This document shows positions 11,831-23,387 of a stretch of 64,000 nt of DNA, piece by piece. Positions within the stretch are counted from its first letter, which is position 1; the number at the start of each line of letters is the position of its first letter. Below the pieces are notes generated by a model. The model was given only the letters and a program-made list of their open reading frames with translations. It did no database searches and had not been told where the DNA came from. Source of the stretch: Basidiobolus meristosporus CBS 931.73 (lineage: Eukaryota > Basidiobolomycota > Basidiobolomycetes > Basidiobolales > Basidiobolaceae); the NCBI GenBank assembly GCA_002104905.1, contig MCFE01000396.1, positions 1 through 64,000 of the forward strand, given 5' to 3'. The position numbers and the translations under genes were made by a program.

Positions 11831-12173
11831 TGTTGTGGATTTTGTAGCTACACCTAAATACTTACCTAACTTAGTCACTTGGATCATCTTCTACAAGCCT
11901 TAAAGAATTCTACCCTAGTTTCTTTTGGGATTTACTTGGAATATTATCACCAAAACACCAAGTACCCAGAACATGAAGGTTTCAAAATTGCTCAAGCAGC
12001 CCCAAACTTAGCACACATGTGCTTGCAACCTTCCTGAGCATATTTGGCATGGTTTTTTCCAGACCATGTAGAAGTACAAATATTACTTTTGCTTTCAATA
12101 AATCATTAAATTAAGGCAACATAGTTTTCTTTATCTCCCAGTCACTTACAATATCTCCAAAACTCTTACAACA
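11831..12173 (-). mobile_element. solo LTR (repeat family copy 4, inverted)
   Basis: Read on the minus strand this 343-bp element starts TGTTGTAAGAG and ends CCACAACA. It contains the same ordered blocks as copies 1 and 3 (GGAGATATTG, GTGTGCTAAGTTTGGGG, CTTCATGTTCTGGGTA, AAGTGACTAAG). No target-site duplication is visible. It lies head-to-head with copy 3, about 306 bp away. Confidence 0.65.
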
Positions 12174-13784
12174 CTAAATATCACCTTATTGCATGAGCAA
12201 TATTGTAAGTAATTATTAATAAACAATTTGTATAGGGTATTCTAAGACTCACATCAAATAGTCTAGGCAATAAGCTAATGAAATAACTAAGTGTAATTAT
12301 AGAGGTGTACATCAGTAGGTACCAGTGGCAACTAACATTAGTGTGCAAGCTTTGCCTAATATGCCAGCAGCATGTGCTTACTTCTCAATTGCGATGTTAT
12401 AAACCTACCTTCAGTTCTTCAATCATCAGCCATATACAAAGTTTCAGCAGAATTATTGTGAGATAAAGTTTACTTCAATGCAGTGAGAATAAATTCTTGC
12501 TAGAGTTATTTAGTCTACCTCTTGTATTTTCCATGTAGCAAGCCAGTTGCAAAATGATGAGTTGGTTTTTTGCAGCATAGTTTCCAATAACCACATATTG
12601 AATTTGTTGCATGGTGGGTATTTTGCGGTAGTAATTTGGAACTATCAAATAATAGCAAAAAGTTAGGTAGGCCAGAATGCATACTGAAAATATTAAATGC
12701 ACTTTGTGTGTATTCAGTTTTTTTGTTGGTGGTAGATCAAATCTAGGATTTTACATGCCAACGGCTTTCTTCCCACTAGTGATCCTAGTATGGTCAACCT
12801 GAGCAAGTAGCATGGAGATACTTCAATAAGCTAAGCTCTTCTGCAACTTTATTGCCCAAGAGTTGCAATTGAGCAAACTGTTGGAATATAATGCATGAAA
12901 CATTGAACATGATGTATTTACCACTGTTTTGACTTACTGGTAGTCCCGAAGAGTATGGATGTTGGCTTCGGGTTACGAAGCTGCTTCTGCTCTAACACTA
13001 CAGTGTGCAAATTGTTGTTAGATCTACACCACACAATCAAGCTTTACTATGCTCTTCAGTATTGTGGTAGTTGATATATTATGTCGGATGATATGGCAAG
13101 GTCATTGGCCGACAAACCGCCAATCAAAGAAAAAGCCAGGATTAAACTTTACCAGCCATAAGGAAAGCATCAGTAAGTTATTTCAGGTGCAGATCTCGTG
13201 ATAAGATGATGGCATGAAATCATGTGAAAGCCTTGCTTCAATGCCTAGCTTTTGATCGAACACCAAGGAAAGAGTGATGCCCCAACTCCTTATCAGTAAT
13301 TAGTCTCCATTTGAACATCGTATTACTTGGTTGGTATTCTGATTGGCGTCCAATGAAAGCGCAAACTTAATGATTAAATATAATCACCTTATTTCATTAA
13401 AAGTGGTACAATTTACCATGGGGTGGGGTAACCCCTCAACAGCTGTTGGTCTCGATTTTTTTTGCTTTAATCGAGGTTCTCTTGTTTTCAAGCCGTTGTT
13501 TGGTTTTGGAGGACTATCTTATATTTACTTCTTGAATAGATTCTACTTCCACGCCTCTATTCTACGTTACCAATTTCACATATCTGCTGGTGCTTTATTG
13601 TATTCGTATAGGTAAATATATGTATTCTATGTTATGCTTGGTTGGCTTTCCTCCCTCCTCTTATGCCGAAGCTGAGGGTTGGTACTAGCACTTTGTCACC
13701 ATCTCGGGCCACTTTCCTCTCTCATCTGTGTTCATTAGCTATAGTTCTTGTTGTTAACCCTTTATCGTCTTCGTCTAGAACAAG

Positions 13785-16588
13785 ATGTCTGCTATTACTG
13801 ATAAAGAGCAAATCGAAAACCCCATCTCCAACCAAGATGAGGTTGTAGTCGCTGGTGTTCCAGATGTTGCCGAGGAATCCGGCAACGCATCAAAGAATAA
13901 GAAGAAGAAGAACAAGAAGAAGAAGAAGAAGAATGCTATTGACACCGCCACAACTCAAGAGGACACCTCAGCCCCCAACACCCCTACCACTGAACAACAG
14001 CCTGAAATACTCGCTGGTAAGTTTTTACTAGCGATCTTTGTCGACTGAATGGAGTAACTTAGCCTGTTGGTTGAAATCAAATAGATCAAGGTCTTGTAGA
14101 AGATTCCAAAGTAGATCTTGAAAACGAAAAGTTCCAAACTTTAGTCGAGCCAGAGGTCGAGCCCGAACTACCTGCGGTAGAGAAGGTTCAGGAGGAAGCC
14201 AGTCAATTAGAGACTCCCAACAAAGTGGAGCAAAATGAACTTGAAGTTTTACCTCTTGTCGAGGAAACCCCTAAAGCTGAGGAAAAGAAGGAGGAAGTTG
14301 TCGCAGATGCTGCTGTGCCAGCTAAGGAGGAGACTGTCGATGTCGTAGAGCCCACAGAAGAAAAAGCTGCTGAAGTAGTTGAATCTACTAAGGAAGAGGT
14401 TGCTGAAACTGTCGAATCCGCCAAAGAAGTCCCTGAAGAAAAGGCTATCGAGACAGTAGAGACCACCAAAGAAGAAGTCGCAGTGGTTGCTGAAAACACC
14501 CAAGAAAAGGCTACTGAGATCGTTGAGGCCACAGCTGAAACTGTCGAGCCTGTCAAGGAGGAGGTCACTGAAGTTGCTGAAGCCACTGAAGAGAAGGCTG
14601 CTGAGACCGTACAGGCTGCCAAGGAGGAGGTTGTTGAAGTTGCTGAAGCTACTCAAGAGAAGGCTGCTGAAGCTACAGAGGTCGCTGCTGAGACTGTCGA
14701 GGCTGCCAAGGAAGAGGTTGCTGAAGTTACAGAGGCCACTGAGGAGAAGGCTACTGAAGCTACCGAGGTCGCTGCTGAGACTGTCGAGCCTGTCAAAGAG
14801 AAGATCACTGAAGTTACTGAAGCTACTCAAGAAAAGGCTGCTGAAGTTGCTGAAACCACCCAAGAGAAGGCTGCTGAGGCTACAGAGGTCGCTGCCGAAA
14901 CCGTTGAATCTGCCAAGGAAGAGGCTGCCGAAGTTGTTGAGGCTACTCAAGAGAAGGCTGCTGAGACTGTCGAGACTGCCAAGGAGGAGGTCGCTGAAGT
15001 TGCGGAAACCACTCAAGAGAAGGCTGCTGAGGTTGCTGAGGCTTCTGCTGAGACTGTGAAGGCAGCCAAGGAGGAGGTTGCTGAAGTTGCTGAAACCACT
15101 CAAGAGAAGGCTGCAGAGTCTGTCGAATCTGCTAAAGAACAAGTTGTTGAGGTTGCTGAAGCCACTCAAGAGAAGGCTGCTGAGACTGTCGAGGCTGCCA
15201 AGGAAGAGGTTGTTGAGGTTACTGAGGCCACACAAGAGAAGACTGCTGAAGCTGCTGAGGTCGTTGCCGAAACTGTTAAGGCTGCCAAGGAAGAGGCTGC
15301 CGAAGTTGCTGAAACCACTGAGGAGAAGGCTACCGAGGCCGTTGAGGTTGCTGCTGAGACCGTCGAGGCTGCCAAGGAGGAGGTCGTCGAAGTTGCTAAA
15401 GCTACTCAAGAAAAGGCTGCTGAAGTTGCTGAAACCACCCAAGAGAAGGCTGCTGAGGCTACAGAGGTCGCTGCCGAAACTGTTGAATCTGCCAAGGAAG
15501 AGGCTGCCGAAGTTGTTGAGGCTACTCAAGAGAAGGCTGCTGAGACTGTCGAGGCTGCCAAGGAGGAGATCGTTGAAGTTGCTGAAACTGCTCAAGAGAA
15601 GGCTGCTGAAGCTACACAGGTCGCTGCCGAAACTGTTGAATCTGCCAAGGAAGAGGTTGCCGAAGTTGTTGAGGCTACTCAAGAGAAGGCTGCTGAGGCT
15701 GTTGAGGTTGCCAAGGAGGAGGCCGTTGAAGTTGTTGAAGCCACTCAAAACAAGGCTGCTGAAGTCGCTACAGCTGTCGCTGAAGTAGCTGAGGCTGCAC
15801 AAGAGAAGGCTGCTGAGACTGTAGAGGCCGTCAAAGAAGTGGCTGCTGAAGTTGTTGAAACTGTTGCTGAAACTGTCGAACCTGTCAAGGAAAAGGCCGT
15901 CGAAGTTGCCGAAGCCGCTCAAGAGAAGGTTGCTGAAGCTATCGAAGCCCCTGTAGCTCCTGTTGAGCCTTCGCAAGAAATCAGTACTGCCGATGTGGAG
16001 GCACCCAAGGAAGTTACTCCTGAAGCCCCTGTCGCCGTTGAGCAAATTACTCAGGCTGTTGACGAAATCAACCAGAAGGTCGCTGATATTGTCCAACCTT
16101 ATGTGGAACAAGCCAGTGAAGCTCTCGAGCCAATTCTCAACAAGACTACCGAGGTCTCTGCACAAGCAGTTGAATCTATCCAGTCGGCTGTTGGTGAGAT
16201 TGTTAGCACAGTCACTCAAAACTCTCCCGAGGAGAAGGCAGCAAGCGAAGTCACTGAGGTTCCCATCGTAGCTGTTGAGGAACCAGAGGCCAAGGGAAAG
16301 CAGCCTCTTGATGCCACTATTTCGGAGGAGGATATTCAAGCCAAGATCGCTGAAGCCGTTGAATCCATCAAGTCCCCAGCAGAAACCGTCCCACCCAAGG
16401 CAGCCACCTTAACAGCGAAGCAACTTCGCCACCTCCAAGAGACTGACGCACAAGCCAGACCCTCTTCAATGGTTGAAACTTCCCGCAAGGATGCCAAGGA
16501 GCGCCCCTACTCCGTAGCATCTACATCGGCCCTTTCTGATCACAAGGCAACCCCCGAGAAGAAGAAGAGCATGTGCATCGTCTGCTAA
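13785..16588 (+). CDS. Ala/Glu-rich 11-mer repeat protein with polybasic CaaX terminus
   Basis: Two exons (13785-14016, 14085-16588) joined at GTAAGT/ATAG give 911 aa. The N-terminus carries a lysine block (KNKKKKNKKKKKKN, residues ~37-50). Residues ~170-735 are a long array of imperfect 11-residue units such as ATQEKAAETVE and AAKEEVAEVAE. These are predicted to form continuous amphipathic or charged helix, similar in style to group-3 LEA proteins, apolipoprotein-like or lipid-droplet-binding repeats. The C-terminus ends KKKSMCIVC: a basic patch plus a CaaX box (C-I-V-C), predicting prenylation and membrane attachment. No enzymatic domain is visible. The function is unknown; a membrane-anchored structural, spacer or stress protein is inference. 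Repetitive DNA here makes all six frames open, which explains the long spurious antisense frames. Confidence 0.8.
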
Positions 16589-17310
16589 GCACGCCACCAT
16601 TCAACCACAACCATTTCCCGAATCTCGTTTAATTGCTCTATTCAAACGCGTCCTCTTTATCACTTATTTTGCCAACATAATATTTATTCTGGATTCCCAC
16701 CCACAATACCATACATAAATGCAGCCATTTCCCAAGTTTATCTGTTGCGCAAAGTTGATTTCCTCCATTGTCCACCCATTGCCAGTATGCCTGTAGAATA
16801 AAGTACTTATCCACCACGCATGTGACTTCATTGGCACGGCCATATATGGCTCCAAAATAGATGGATCGCAACGAATCATCTCCATTCAGCATGACTCATT
16901 TTCTGAGCAAATGACAACATCCAGTGGCTTGGTGACAGGCTGCCTACTCCTCTTTACCTTCGATGAAATCGACGTATATGCGCCGGGCTATATGGCCGCC
17001 GTTGGTATTGCTCGCATTGTGGTTGTGCTTCCCGTTGCGGTGAAGTGAGTAGGTGCGCGAGCTATGGCGAGGTCTTGCGCTAGGAAGCATGGCGATGATC
17101 ACTAATTGGCTGATTCAACTGCATCTCCGAAATAGTCCATTTCCCAATCCAAAATAGTCCATTTTCGCAACCGATCTGTACGGTTATTCGCCCGGGGATG
17201 ATTCCCAAGATTATATCCTATTTCCACATTCGCCAAAGCGGTTGACCATCCTCTTATCAACGCACTTCCTTGCGCTAGTAGAGTGGCCTTTGTTTAGAAC
17301 GAGATACAGC
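16589..17310. other. intergenic
   Basis: No supportable gene. Around 17131-17166 there is a short imperfect direct repeat of AAATAGTCCATTT (two copies, 23 bp apart) in the likely promoter of the downstream MTHFR gene. Confidence 0.4.
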
Positions 17311-19690
17311 ATGAAGGTTACCAGTAGAATTCAGCAGGCCCTTGAGGAAAAGCGTCCCTTCTGGTCTTTCGAATACTTCCCGCCCAAGACGGATGAGGTA
17401 AGATTCCTGTAGCCATTTCCACCGTCATTACCACTTCACGGAGCCCAAGTCCTCACCTCCTGCACTTAGGGTGTTGAGAATCTTTTCGAACGTATTCAGC
17501 GCATGTCGGGGTTGAATCCGGAGTTCATCGATGTCACTTGGGGCGCAGGCGGCTCGACTTCTGATAGAACCTTGGAGATTTGCACCACCGCACAGGCGTA
17601 CCAGAATCTGGAAACGTGCATGCACCTAACCTGCACGAACATGACCAAGAGTAAGATAGACTTTGCTCTCAAGGTGAGGTTTGGCTTCTTCATATCCCCA
17701 CAGTTCCTCGATCTAAACTCCCGCTCCACTAGGAAGCCAAAGCCGCTGGGATACAGAACATTCTGGCCTTGAGAGGAGGTAACCTACACATATGGTATGG
17801 AGGAGTCCAAGAACGACAGACTAATTCCAGCTCCAGATCCCCCTCGGAACCATGAATATGCCAACGAGTGCGAGACTCAGTTCAGATATGCCTTCGACCT
17901 GGTCAGTTACATTCGCCAGGAACATGGGGATTACTTCTGCATCGGCGTCGCTGGTAAATAGGGAATTTTTTGGGTTTCATGTGGATGGTTATTGAGCGAG
18001 TTGGTAGGTTATCCCGAGGGGCAGCCCGAGTCCGAGAGCAAGGAAAAAGACCTCGAGTATCTAAAGCTGAAGGTGGACGCCGGAAGCGATTTTGTGATGT
18101 CCCAAATCTTTTTCGACCCGCAGCTGTTCTTGAGATTTGTCGAGGACTGTCGTGCGATCGGTAAGTGGATCGACCATGCATTGCTCCGCGCCAGATCTTC
18201 TAATCTTCTCGCCAACAACCAGGCATCACGGTCCCGATCCTCCCCGGCATCATGCCTATCCAGACCTACACCAGCTTCCGTCGACTGACCAACCTATGTC
18301 AAATCGAGGTGCCGACGCAAATCTTGGAGACCCTGGAGTCCATCAAGGTTTCACGCTTGCCAACTCGCCTGCATTTCTGGACAGATACTGACTAGTTGCC
18401 ACTACAGCATGACGACCAAGCAGTCAAGGAGTACGGGGTGAAGCTTTGCATAGAAATGATACAGGAGCTGCGTAAAGGCGGGGTGAACGGATTCCACTTC
18501 TGCACTCTGAATCTGGAGAGGTCGGTCAGGTTGATTCTGGAGGGCTGCGGGTTCGTCAGCAAGCAGCTCACCAAGATAGATGGCCTACCAAAGGTATTCC
18601 GATACTCCCACCGAATCCTATGATCCCACCCGCTTACCGTAATTTTAGCAGGCGAACGGCCACACAGCGCCGATTCAGCCCACCGTGCTTGAGGGGATCA
18701 TTATGCAAAACGAGAGTTGGGATGAGTTCCCCAACGGTAGATGGGGAGACTCGCGTTCACCTGGTACGTTGCCTATTTCATTCGAATGCCACGCCACACA
18801 ACTAATGGTATCGCGCTACGCTACTGCAGCCTATGGTGAAATGGATGGTTACGGTGCATCTCTGAAAGTCACAGTATGTTGGCTCCATTGCGTTGTGAGC
18901 GATCCCCTGCCCAACTAATCACCTTCCTAGATGCAAGAAGCTATCGCACTCTGGGGATACCCTGTTGACAACGACGACATCTCCGCACTGTTCTCCAAAT
19001 ACATCCAAGGCCAGCTAAAGGCCCTTCCCTGGTCTGACGAGCCACTATTTGCAGAAACGAACGCCATTGGCGAGAAGCTGGCTGATCTGAACTCCAAGGG
19101 ATATTGGACAGTTGGCAGTCAGCCAGCAGTCAATGGTGTGCGCAGCAATGACCCGGTGTTCGGCTGGGGTCCCAAGAACGGATACATCTATCAAAAGGTC
19201 AGTCTTCCTGCTGCTATGTTGCGCTTCAAGCACATCTGCTCACACAGCCCCTCAGGCATTCCTCGAGTTCTTCACCTCACCTGAGAAACTGGCCGAGCTT
19301 CTTGCAAAAGCGGCAAGCAACCCATTCATCACGTTCTATGCACAAAACACAAAGGTAACGAAGCTGCGGCTGCTGTGAATGCTGGTACGCAAGGCTAACG
19401 CACCACCGTAGGGCGATTTCAAGACGAACGTCGAGCTGGAAGAGCCGAATGCCGTCACCTGGGGAGTCTTCCCTAGCAGAGAGATTGCCCAGCCAACGGT
19501 GATAGAAAGGGGCAGTTTTGAGGCATGGGCCGAGGAGGCGTTCCAGATTTGGAATGAGTGGAAAATGATCTATCCACCACAAAGCCCGTCGGCCAAGCTG
19601 ATCCAAGAAATCGGCGACACCTACTACCTGGTGAATATCGTCCATAATGATTTCCAGAACGCCGATGCCATCTTCGCCCTCTTTCAGTAA
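17311..19690 (+). CDS. MET13: methylenetetrahydrofolate reductase
   Basis: Twelve exons: 17311-17397, 17470-17673, 17733-17778, 17837-17953, 18008-18160, 18223-18347, 18408-18593, 18652-18763, 18830-18873, 18931-19197, 19256-19354 and 19412-19690, giving 572 aa. The enzyme reduces 5,10-methylene-THF to 5-methyl-THF for methionine synthesis. The FAD-binding TIM barrel is complete: SFEYFPPKT, DVTWGAGGSTS, HLTCTNM, LRGDPPR, YPEGQPES and GFHFCTLN. It is followed by the eukaryotic C-terminal regulatory domain (WGDSRSPAYGE, GWGPKNGYIYQ, FYAQNT). The N-terminus (MKVTSRIQ) resembles the fungal Met13/met9 type rather than Met12; that paralogue assignment is less certain than the enzyme call. Exon 8 has tandem acceptors (TAGCAG) that could add one Gln. 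Confidence 0.92.
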
Positions 19691-19720
19691 CGGCCTCACA
19701 CAACACGCACTACATCAAAT

Positions 19721-19747
19721 CACCACCACCACCACCACCACCACCAC
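19721..19747. repeat. (CAC)9 microsatellite
   Basis: Nine perfect CAC trinucleotides in the 3' flank of the MTHFR gene, outside any coding frame I support. Confidence 0.9.
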
Positions 19748-19909
19748 AGACTCTAATGCTTCTAAATAAATCATGCATTCACTCAGCGATCACGCACAGA
19801 AGGGACAGGTTTTATTTACGCCGACCATAGATTAGAGTGGACGCGTTGTAGTATAGGTCGGCTTGGTGGGAAAACAAAGGGCAGTTGGGGTAATATACAT
19901 CGGGGTCGC

Positions 19910-22143
19910 TCAGCAGCTTGTCAATGCCTGTGACCAGAGGGATTGAGCTTTGGCAAAATCAAAGTGTTCCACACTTGGCCCCTCCAGATAGACAAGCATC
20001 TGCATGGCGATTGCTTTGACATCTGGTTTGTTTCCGCTCGCCTCGGGCCTCTGCTTTGTCTTTTTGGTACGGTTGTGATAGGCGAAGCCGACCTCACACT
20101 CCATCATCGAGGTGGGCAGTGACAGCAGCCTCTCCATCAACTTGACCGTCTCGGGGTATCTCAAGCGAAAGCTGTTCTCGGTGAGAACGTTCTTGCACAT
20201 CGCGTCGAACGAAGTGTTTGCATAGGAGCATGCGATGTGTGTGCGGAAGATGAGGAACTCCCTCTTGAATTCGAACGGATCCACCACGTTCCTGTGGCTC
20301 TGCCCGGCTGCATCCAGTCGATCCTTACCGAAATATTGCACCAATATGGCGCATTCGGTGTTTCCGAAATTCTCCAAGCTGTTGATGTTTGCCGGATACG
20401 CTCGCGGATCAAGGATGGAGAAAGCCGACCAGATCTCCGTCTCTGGAAATCGAACCTCTAGGCTCTTCACCAGCGCCGATGCGTACAGCTTCGCCATGCT
20501 CTCCATCAATACCAGCTCCTCCGCATCCCCGCCCTCTATCGAGCCTAGGAATTCGGGGAGGAACACGCCGCCAACCGAATTTCCCAGGTAGATGGAGCGA
20601 ATCATGTAGATGGTGGACTGCACTTGCTGCCGGATCTCCGTCGACGAAACCGATTGGCTCATGAACACCTTGTTCAGCACCTTGACACACGACAATATAT
20701 CCACCAGGAAGAACAGCGTGTACTGGAACTGAAGGCTGGACACGATGTCCAGAAGATGGCTGGCTTGGCGGTCCTCCTTGGCGCTCTCTTCCAGGCAGCT
20801 CACCACCATACTCAGTGATCGGGCCACGTTTTCTATCGCGTTCGAGGACAACAGCCAGTAGGGGCTAGATATCTCCAACACATCCGCCTCGTTCTCCGCC
20901 CCCTGCGGCTGAGATAGCTTCAGCTCGCTCATGCGCGTAGGGAACCTAGCCAGGTAGCTGAAGAGTGCTTTCATGTCCGACTCGAACTGCTTGACTTGTG
21001 GGGCGGCTTCGGCGGCGTCCTGTGCGATCAGTGAGAGCCCATGGATGATGGAGTGCACCGAGAGCATGAAAGGAGACTGCCGCCTGAGTATCTCGGCAAC
21101 TCCGGACTCCTTCATCACCACGTGGGAGCCGTTGCTTGCTAGACCAACCAGCTTCTCGATCTCGATGTTCTTCTCTCTCAGGTAGGTCAGGATGGCCTCG
21201 GAGATTGAGTTCTCGTCCACACTGGCCACCTCGATGATGTCCAGGAACCGCGTTTCGGCCGAGCCATTGACCACGTATTTGACGTAGAGGAAGAAGTAGT
21301 TTTCAAAATCACTTGGCTGGTCCAGCAGAATGGAGAAGGTGCGGCTACTCCGTAATTTCGAGAGGATCTCCTCCTCGATCACCTGTGACAGCACCCGGAG
21401 GTATCTCTTGGAATCGTTCATTTGCTCCTCGGGGATCTCAACTCGATTGCTGTTGAACAGGCTGAAGTGAAAATTTATAAACTCTCCGATATTGTTGAAT
21501 TCCTGCAACGGATGGTTGTTCTTGACCAGGTGATACACTGAGCGGAGCGCGTACTCCACCCAATTGATGGACTTTTTCGGAGTCTCCTGGTGCAGCTCCG
21601 GGGAACCTAAACTGGGCGAGAGTTGTATGCTGTGCACGTTAGGTGCAATGTGTCGGGCGTTGGCGATGTTGGCGACAAATGCCTGGTCGAACGAACTGGA
21701 AACCGACGAGAGTTAGTAAGCGTGCAACACTCCTCATCCGAACCAACTTACCGCTTGGATATAGGGCTTTGAAGGTACCGGTCATCCGGCAACGATACCG
21801 CTAGGTTGGTTTGGATCTCGCTAGAGAAATGCGTCGTTGGAGAGATGGCGGGGGCAAAATTTTGGCTGTTTGAGAGGATGGTGGGGCCGGTGGCAGCACT
21901 GTGAAACTGATCGAGCGCCGCCTTGTGGTCGTTACTTATCGCGTGCTCCTGTATGGCGCTTCTCTTCAAACGAGTGCATCCTTTGGTGAACTTGTTTCGC
22001 TTGTTACCTTGTATACAAAGGGTGCACAGCAAAGCGCCGCCCTGGGGACTGTCGCTACGGCCTAGCCAGTTGAAGTCCTTGGACCACTTTTTGTACAGTC
22101 TATCGAACTTGTTGGCTGCATCATCGGCATCAGACTCGCTCAT
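19910..22143 (-). CDS. domesticated hAT-type transposase (TTF/BED-like zinc finger)
   Basis: Two exons (22143-21752, 21695-19910) give 725 aa. Residues ~20-75 form a TTF/BED-like zinc finger (CTLC ... H-x4-H within EHAISNDH). Residues ~230-340 match the hAT RNase-H-like fold: FSILLDQPSDFE keeps the first acidic position, GLASNGSHVV corresponds to the usual SDGA motif with Asp replaced by Asn, and SVHSIIHGLSL corresponds to the usual HCxxHRL with Cys lost. Near the C-terminus, LLSLPTSMMECEVGF resembles the hAT dimerisation motif. The long intact frame, a clean intron and the damaged catalytic residues suggest a host gene derived from a transposase (ZNF862/KIAA1586-like style). The function is unknown. 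No terminal inverted repeats were identified. Confidence 0.7.
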
Positions 22144-22541
22144 CTCGACCTTTGTTTTTCGTCACTTGTGAGCCCTGCCTGGAGAGACGGAATTTTTTGT
22201 GAGTTGGTGTCTGAACCGGTGGTGAAAAACCTATTCGGCATTGGTCGGCCGAATAAGATGCGCCTTAGGTCACGTTGAACTTGAACCCATGTTAAATATA
22301 TGGAGCCGATTTCCATAATTGGACCCTCGGTGACCATACGCCTGATGACTGAATCAGTTCACCGATATGTCCGCCGATTTAGTGTAGGTTTCCCGAAGAC
22401 CGGACTCCATAAGAATGACATGACGAGATAATATTTGGAAGCATAAAGCATGTAGTCAAAGAGAAGCTCAGAAATTTATTGAATTCAAAGTCGCGAGTCT
22501 CCAAGTTCATGAAGCAGAGGGATGTCTCGACAGCTAAGCGC
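22144..22541. other. intergenic, promoter of hAT-derived gene and 3' flank of P2
   Basis: No gene is seen. Both neighbours are on the minus strand, so this holds the promoter of the hAT-derived gene and the 3' region of the P2 gene. Confidence 0.4.
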
Positions 22542-22871
22542 TTAATCGAAAAGACCGAAGCCCATATCGTCATCAGACTCTTCCTTGGCTTCCTCCTTGG
22601 CCTCCTCAGCAGCAGGAGCGTCGGCGGCACCACCAGCGGCGGCACCAGCGGCAGGGGCAGCAGCACCACCAGATGGAACTGAAGCGAGCTTCTCCTTACC
22701 TTCGGCAATGAGCTCTTGGACGTTCTTGCCCTCCAATTCGGAGATCAACTTGTTGAGGCGCTCAGAGTCGGCCTCGATACCGACAGAGGAGAGGAGCTTC
22801 TCGATGTCAGAAGCAGCGGGGGATTCGTTTCCACCGAGGGTGAGGAGAAGGTAGGCAGCAATATAACGCAT
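22542..22871 (-). CDS. RPP2: 60S acidic ribosomal protein P2
   Basis: 109 aa, coding sequence in one exon. P1/P2 stalk proteins recruit GTPase factors to the large ribosomal subunit. The N-terminus [14 protein letters not shown] and the segment [15 protein letters not shown] are P2-type, not P1-type. A flexible Ala/Gly hinge follows, then the acidic end [13 protein letters not shown], the near-universal P-protein C-terminus. Upstream splice signals (donor GTAAG at 23030, acceptor TGTAG at 22880) suggest a 151-nt intron in the 5' UTR, 8 nt before the ATG. Confidence 0.96.
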   Translation of the reverse strand: MRYIAAYLLLTLGGNESPAASDIEKLLSSVGIEADSERLNKLISELEGKNVQELIAEGKEKLASVPSGGAAAPAAGAAAGGAADAPAAEEAKEEAKEESDDDMGFGLFD

Positions 22872-22879
22872 CTTTAAAG

Positions 22880-23030
22880 CTACAGAAAGGATACTGAATT
22901 AGTTACTGAACGTCAAGCACAGAGCAAATCGTTGGAAGATCGCGGTGACTCCATCCCAAAACGCCCATTCATCCATTGAATCCAGTCACACAAGTCTCCC
23001 AACGAATGGATGCGATGCAACGGGTCTTAC
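22880..23030 (-). other. putative 5'-UTR intron of the P2 gene
   Basis: On the minus strand the interval starts GTAAGACCC and ends TTTCTGTAG, a consensus donor and acceptor, leaving 8 nt before the P2 start codon. There is no transcript evidence. Confidence 0.4.
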
Positions 23031-23387
23031 CAGTTGGTGTTTCGTGAGGTCAAGAAACTTGGGGCTCGAATACGAAAGAGAAAGAAACCCCTTGGTTACT
23101 CTAGATTCTTTTGTAATCGAGAGGCACCCCCCATCCACTATCGGGCAATAGGCACCGAAAAAAATGCTTCGTTCTCCCGGGTAAATGCCCCAGACGCAGC
23201 GAACCAGATGCGCTGAGATTCACTGACCGGAAGTCGTGATCCAGATGCGATGAGAATTCTGAGAAAATCTTTGTTTTATTGGGATTGTCATTGGGATTGG
23301 TTTGGATTAGAGAGAATGGCAGACCAAATGCAATGCTTGAGAAGCTGTGAATCATATGCATGGGATGGGAAGTGGTGCTTGAATGCT

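Larger units (their letters stand above)
10100..13784. other. AT-rich intergenic region with LTR repeats
   Basis: About 3.7 kb without a supportable gene. A 15-bp tandem repeat (CCTTGTGAAACACA) lies at ~10150-10178, just after the agmatine deiminase stop. Two solo-LTR-like copies in opposite orientation lie at 11193-12173. The final ~150 bp are the pyrimidine-rich 5' region of the gene starting at 13785. Small frames at 11081-11389, 12475-12702 and 13343-13615 show no domain. Confidence 0.45.

Noticed and set aside
11193-12173. Inverted LTR pair as a foldback or MITE element
   Set aside because: The two copies are diverged, have different flanks and match other single copies elsewhere, so independent solo LTRs explain them better.
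14487-15788. Arg/Leu-Lys rich forward frames (190 and 236 aa)
   Set aside because: Frame-shifted readings of the same repeat; the true frame is fixed by the upstream exon, the splice site and the CaaX end.
14249-16339. 696-aa antisense frame rich in Leu/Ser/Asn/Phe
   Set aside because: It mirrors the GCT/GAG/AAG-rich repeat of the sense CaaX gene. The repetitive codon pattern keeps other frames open, and the composition is low-complexity without domains.
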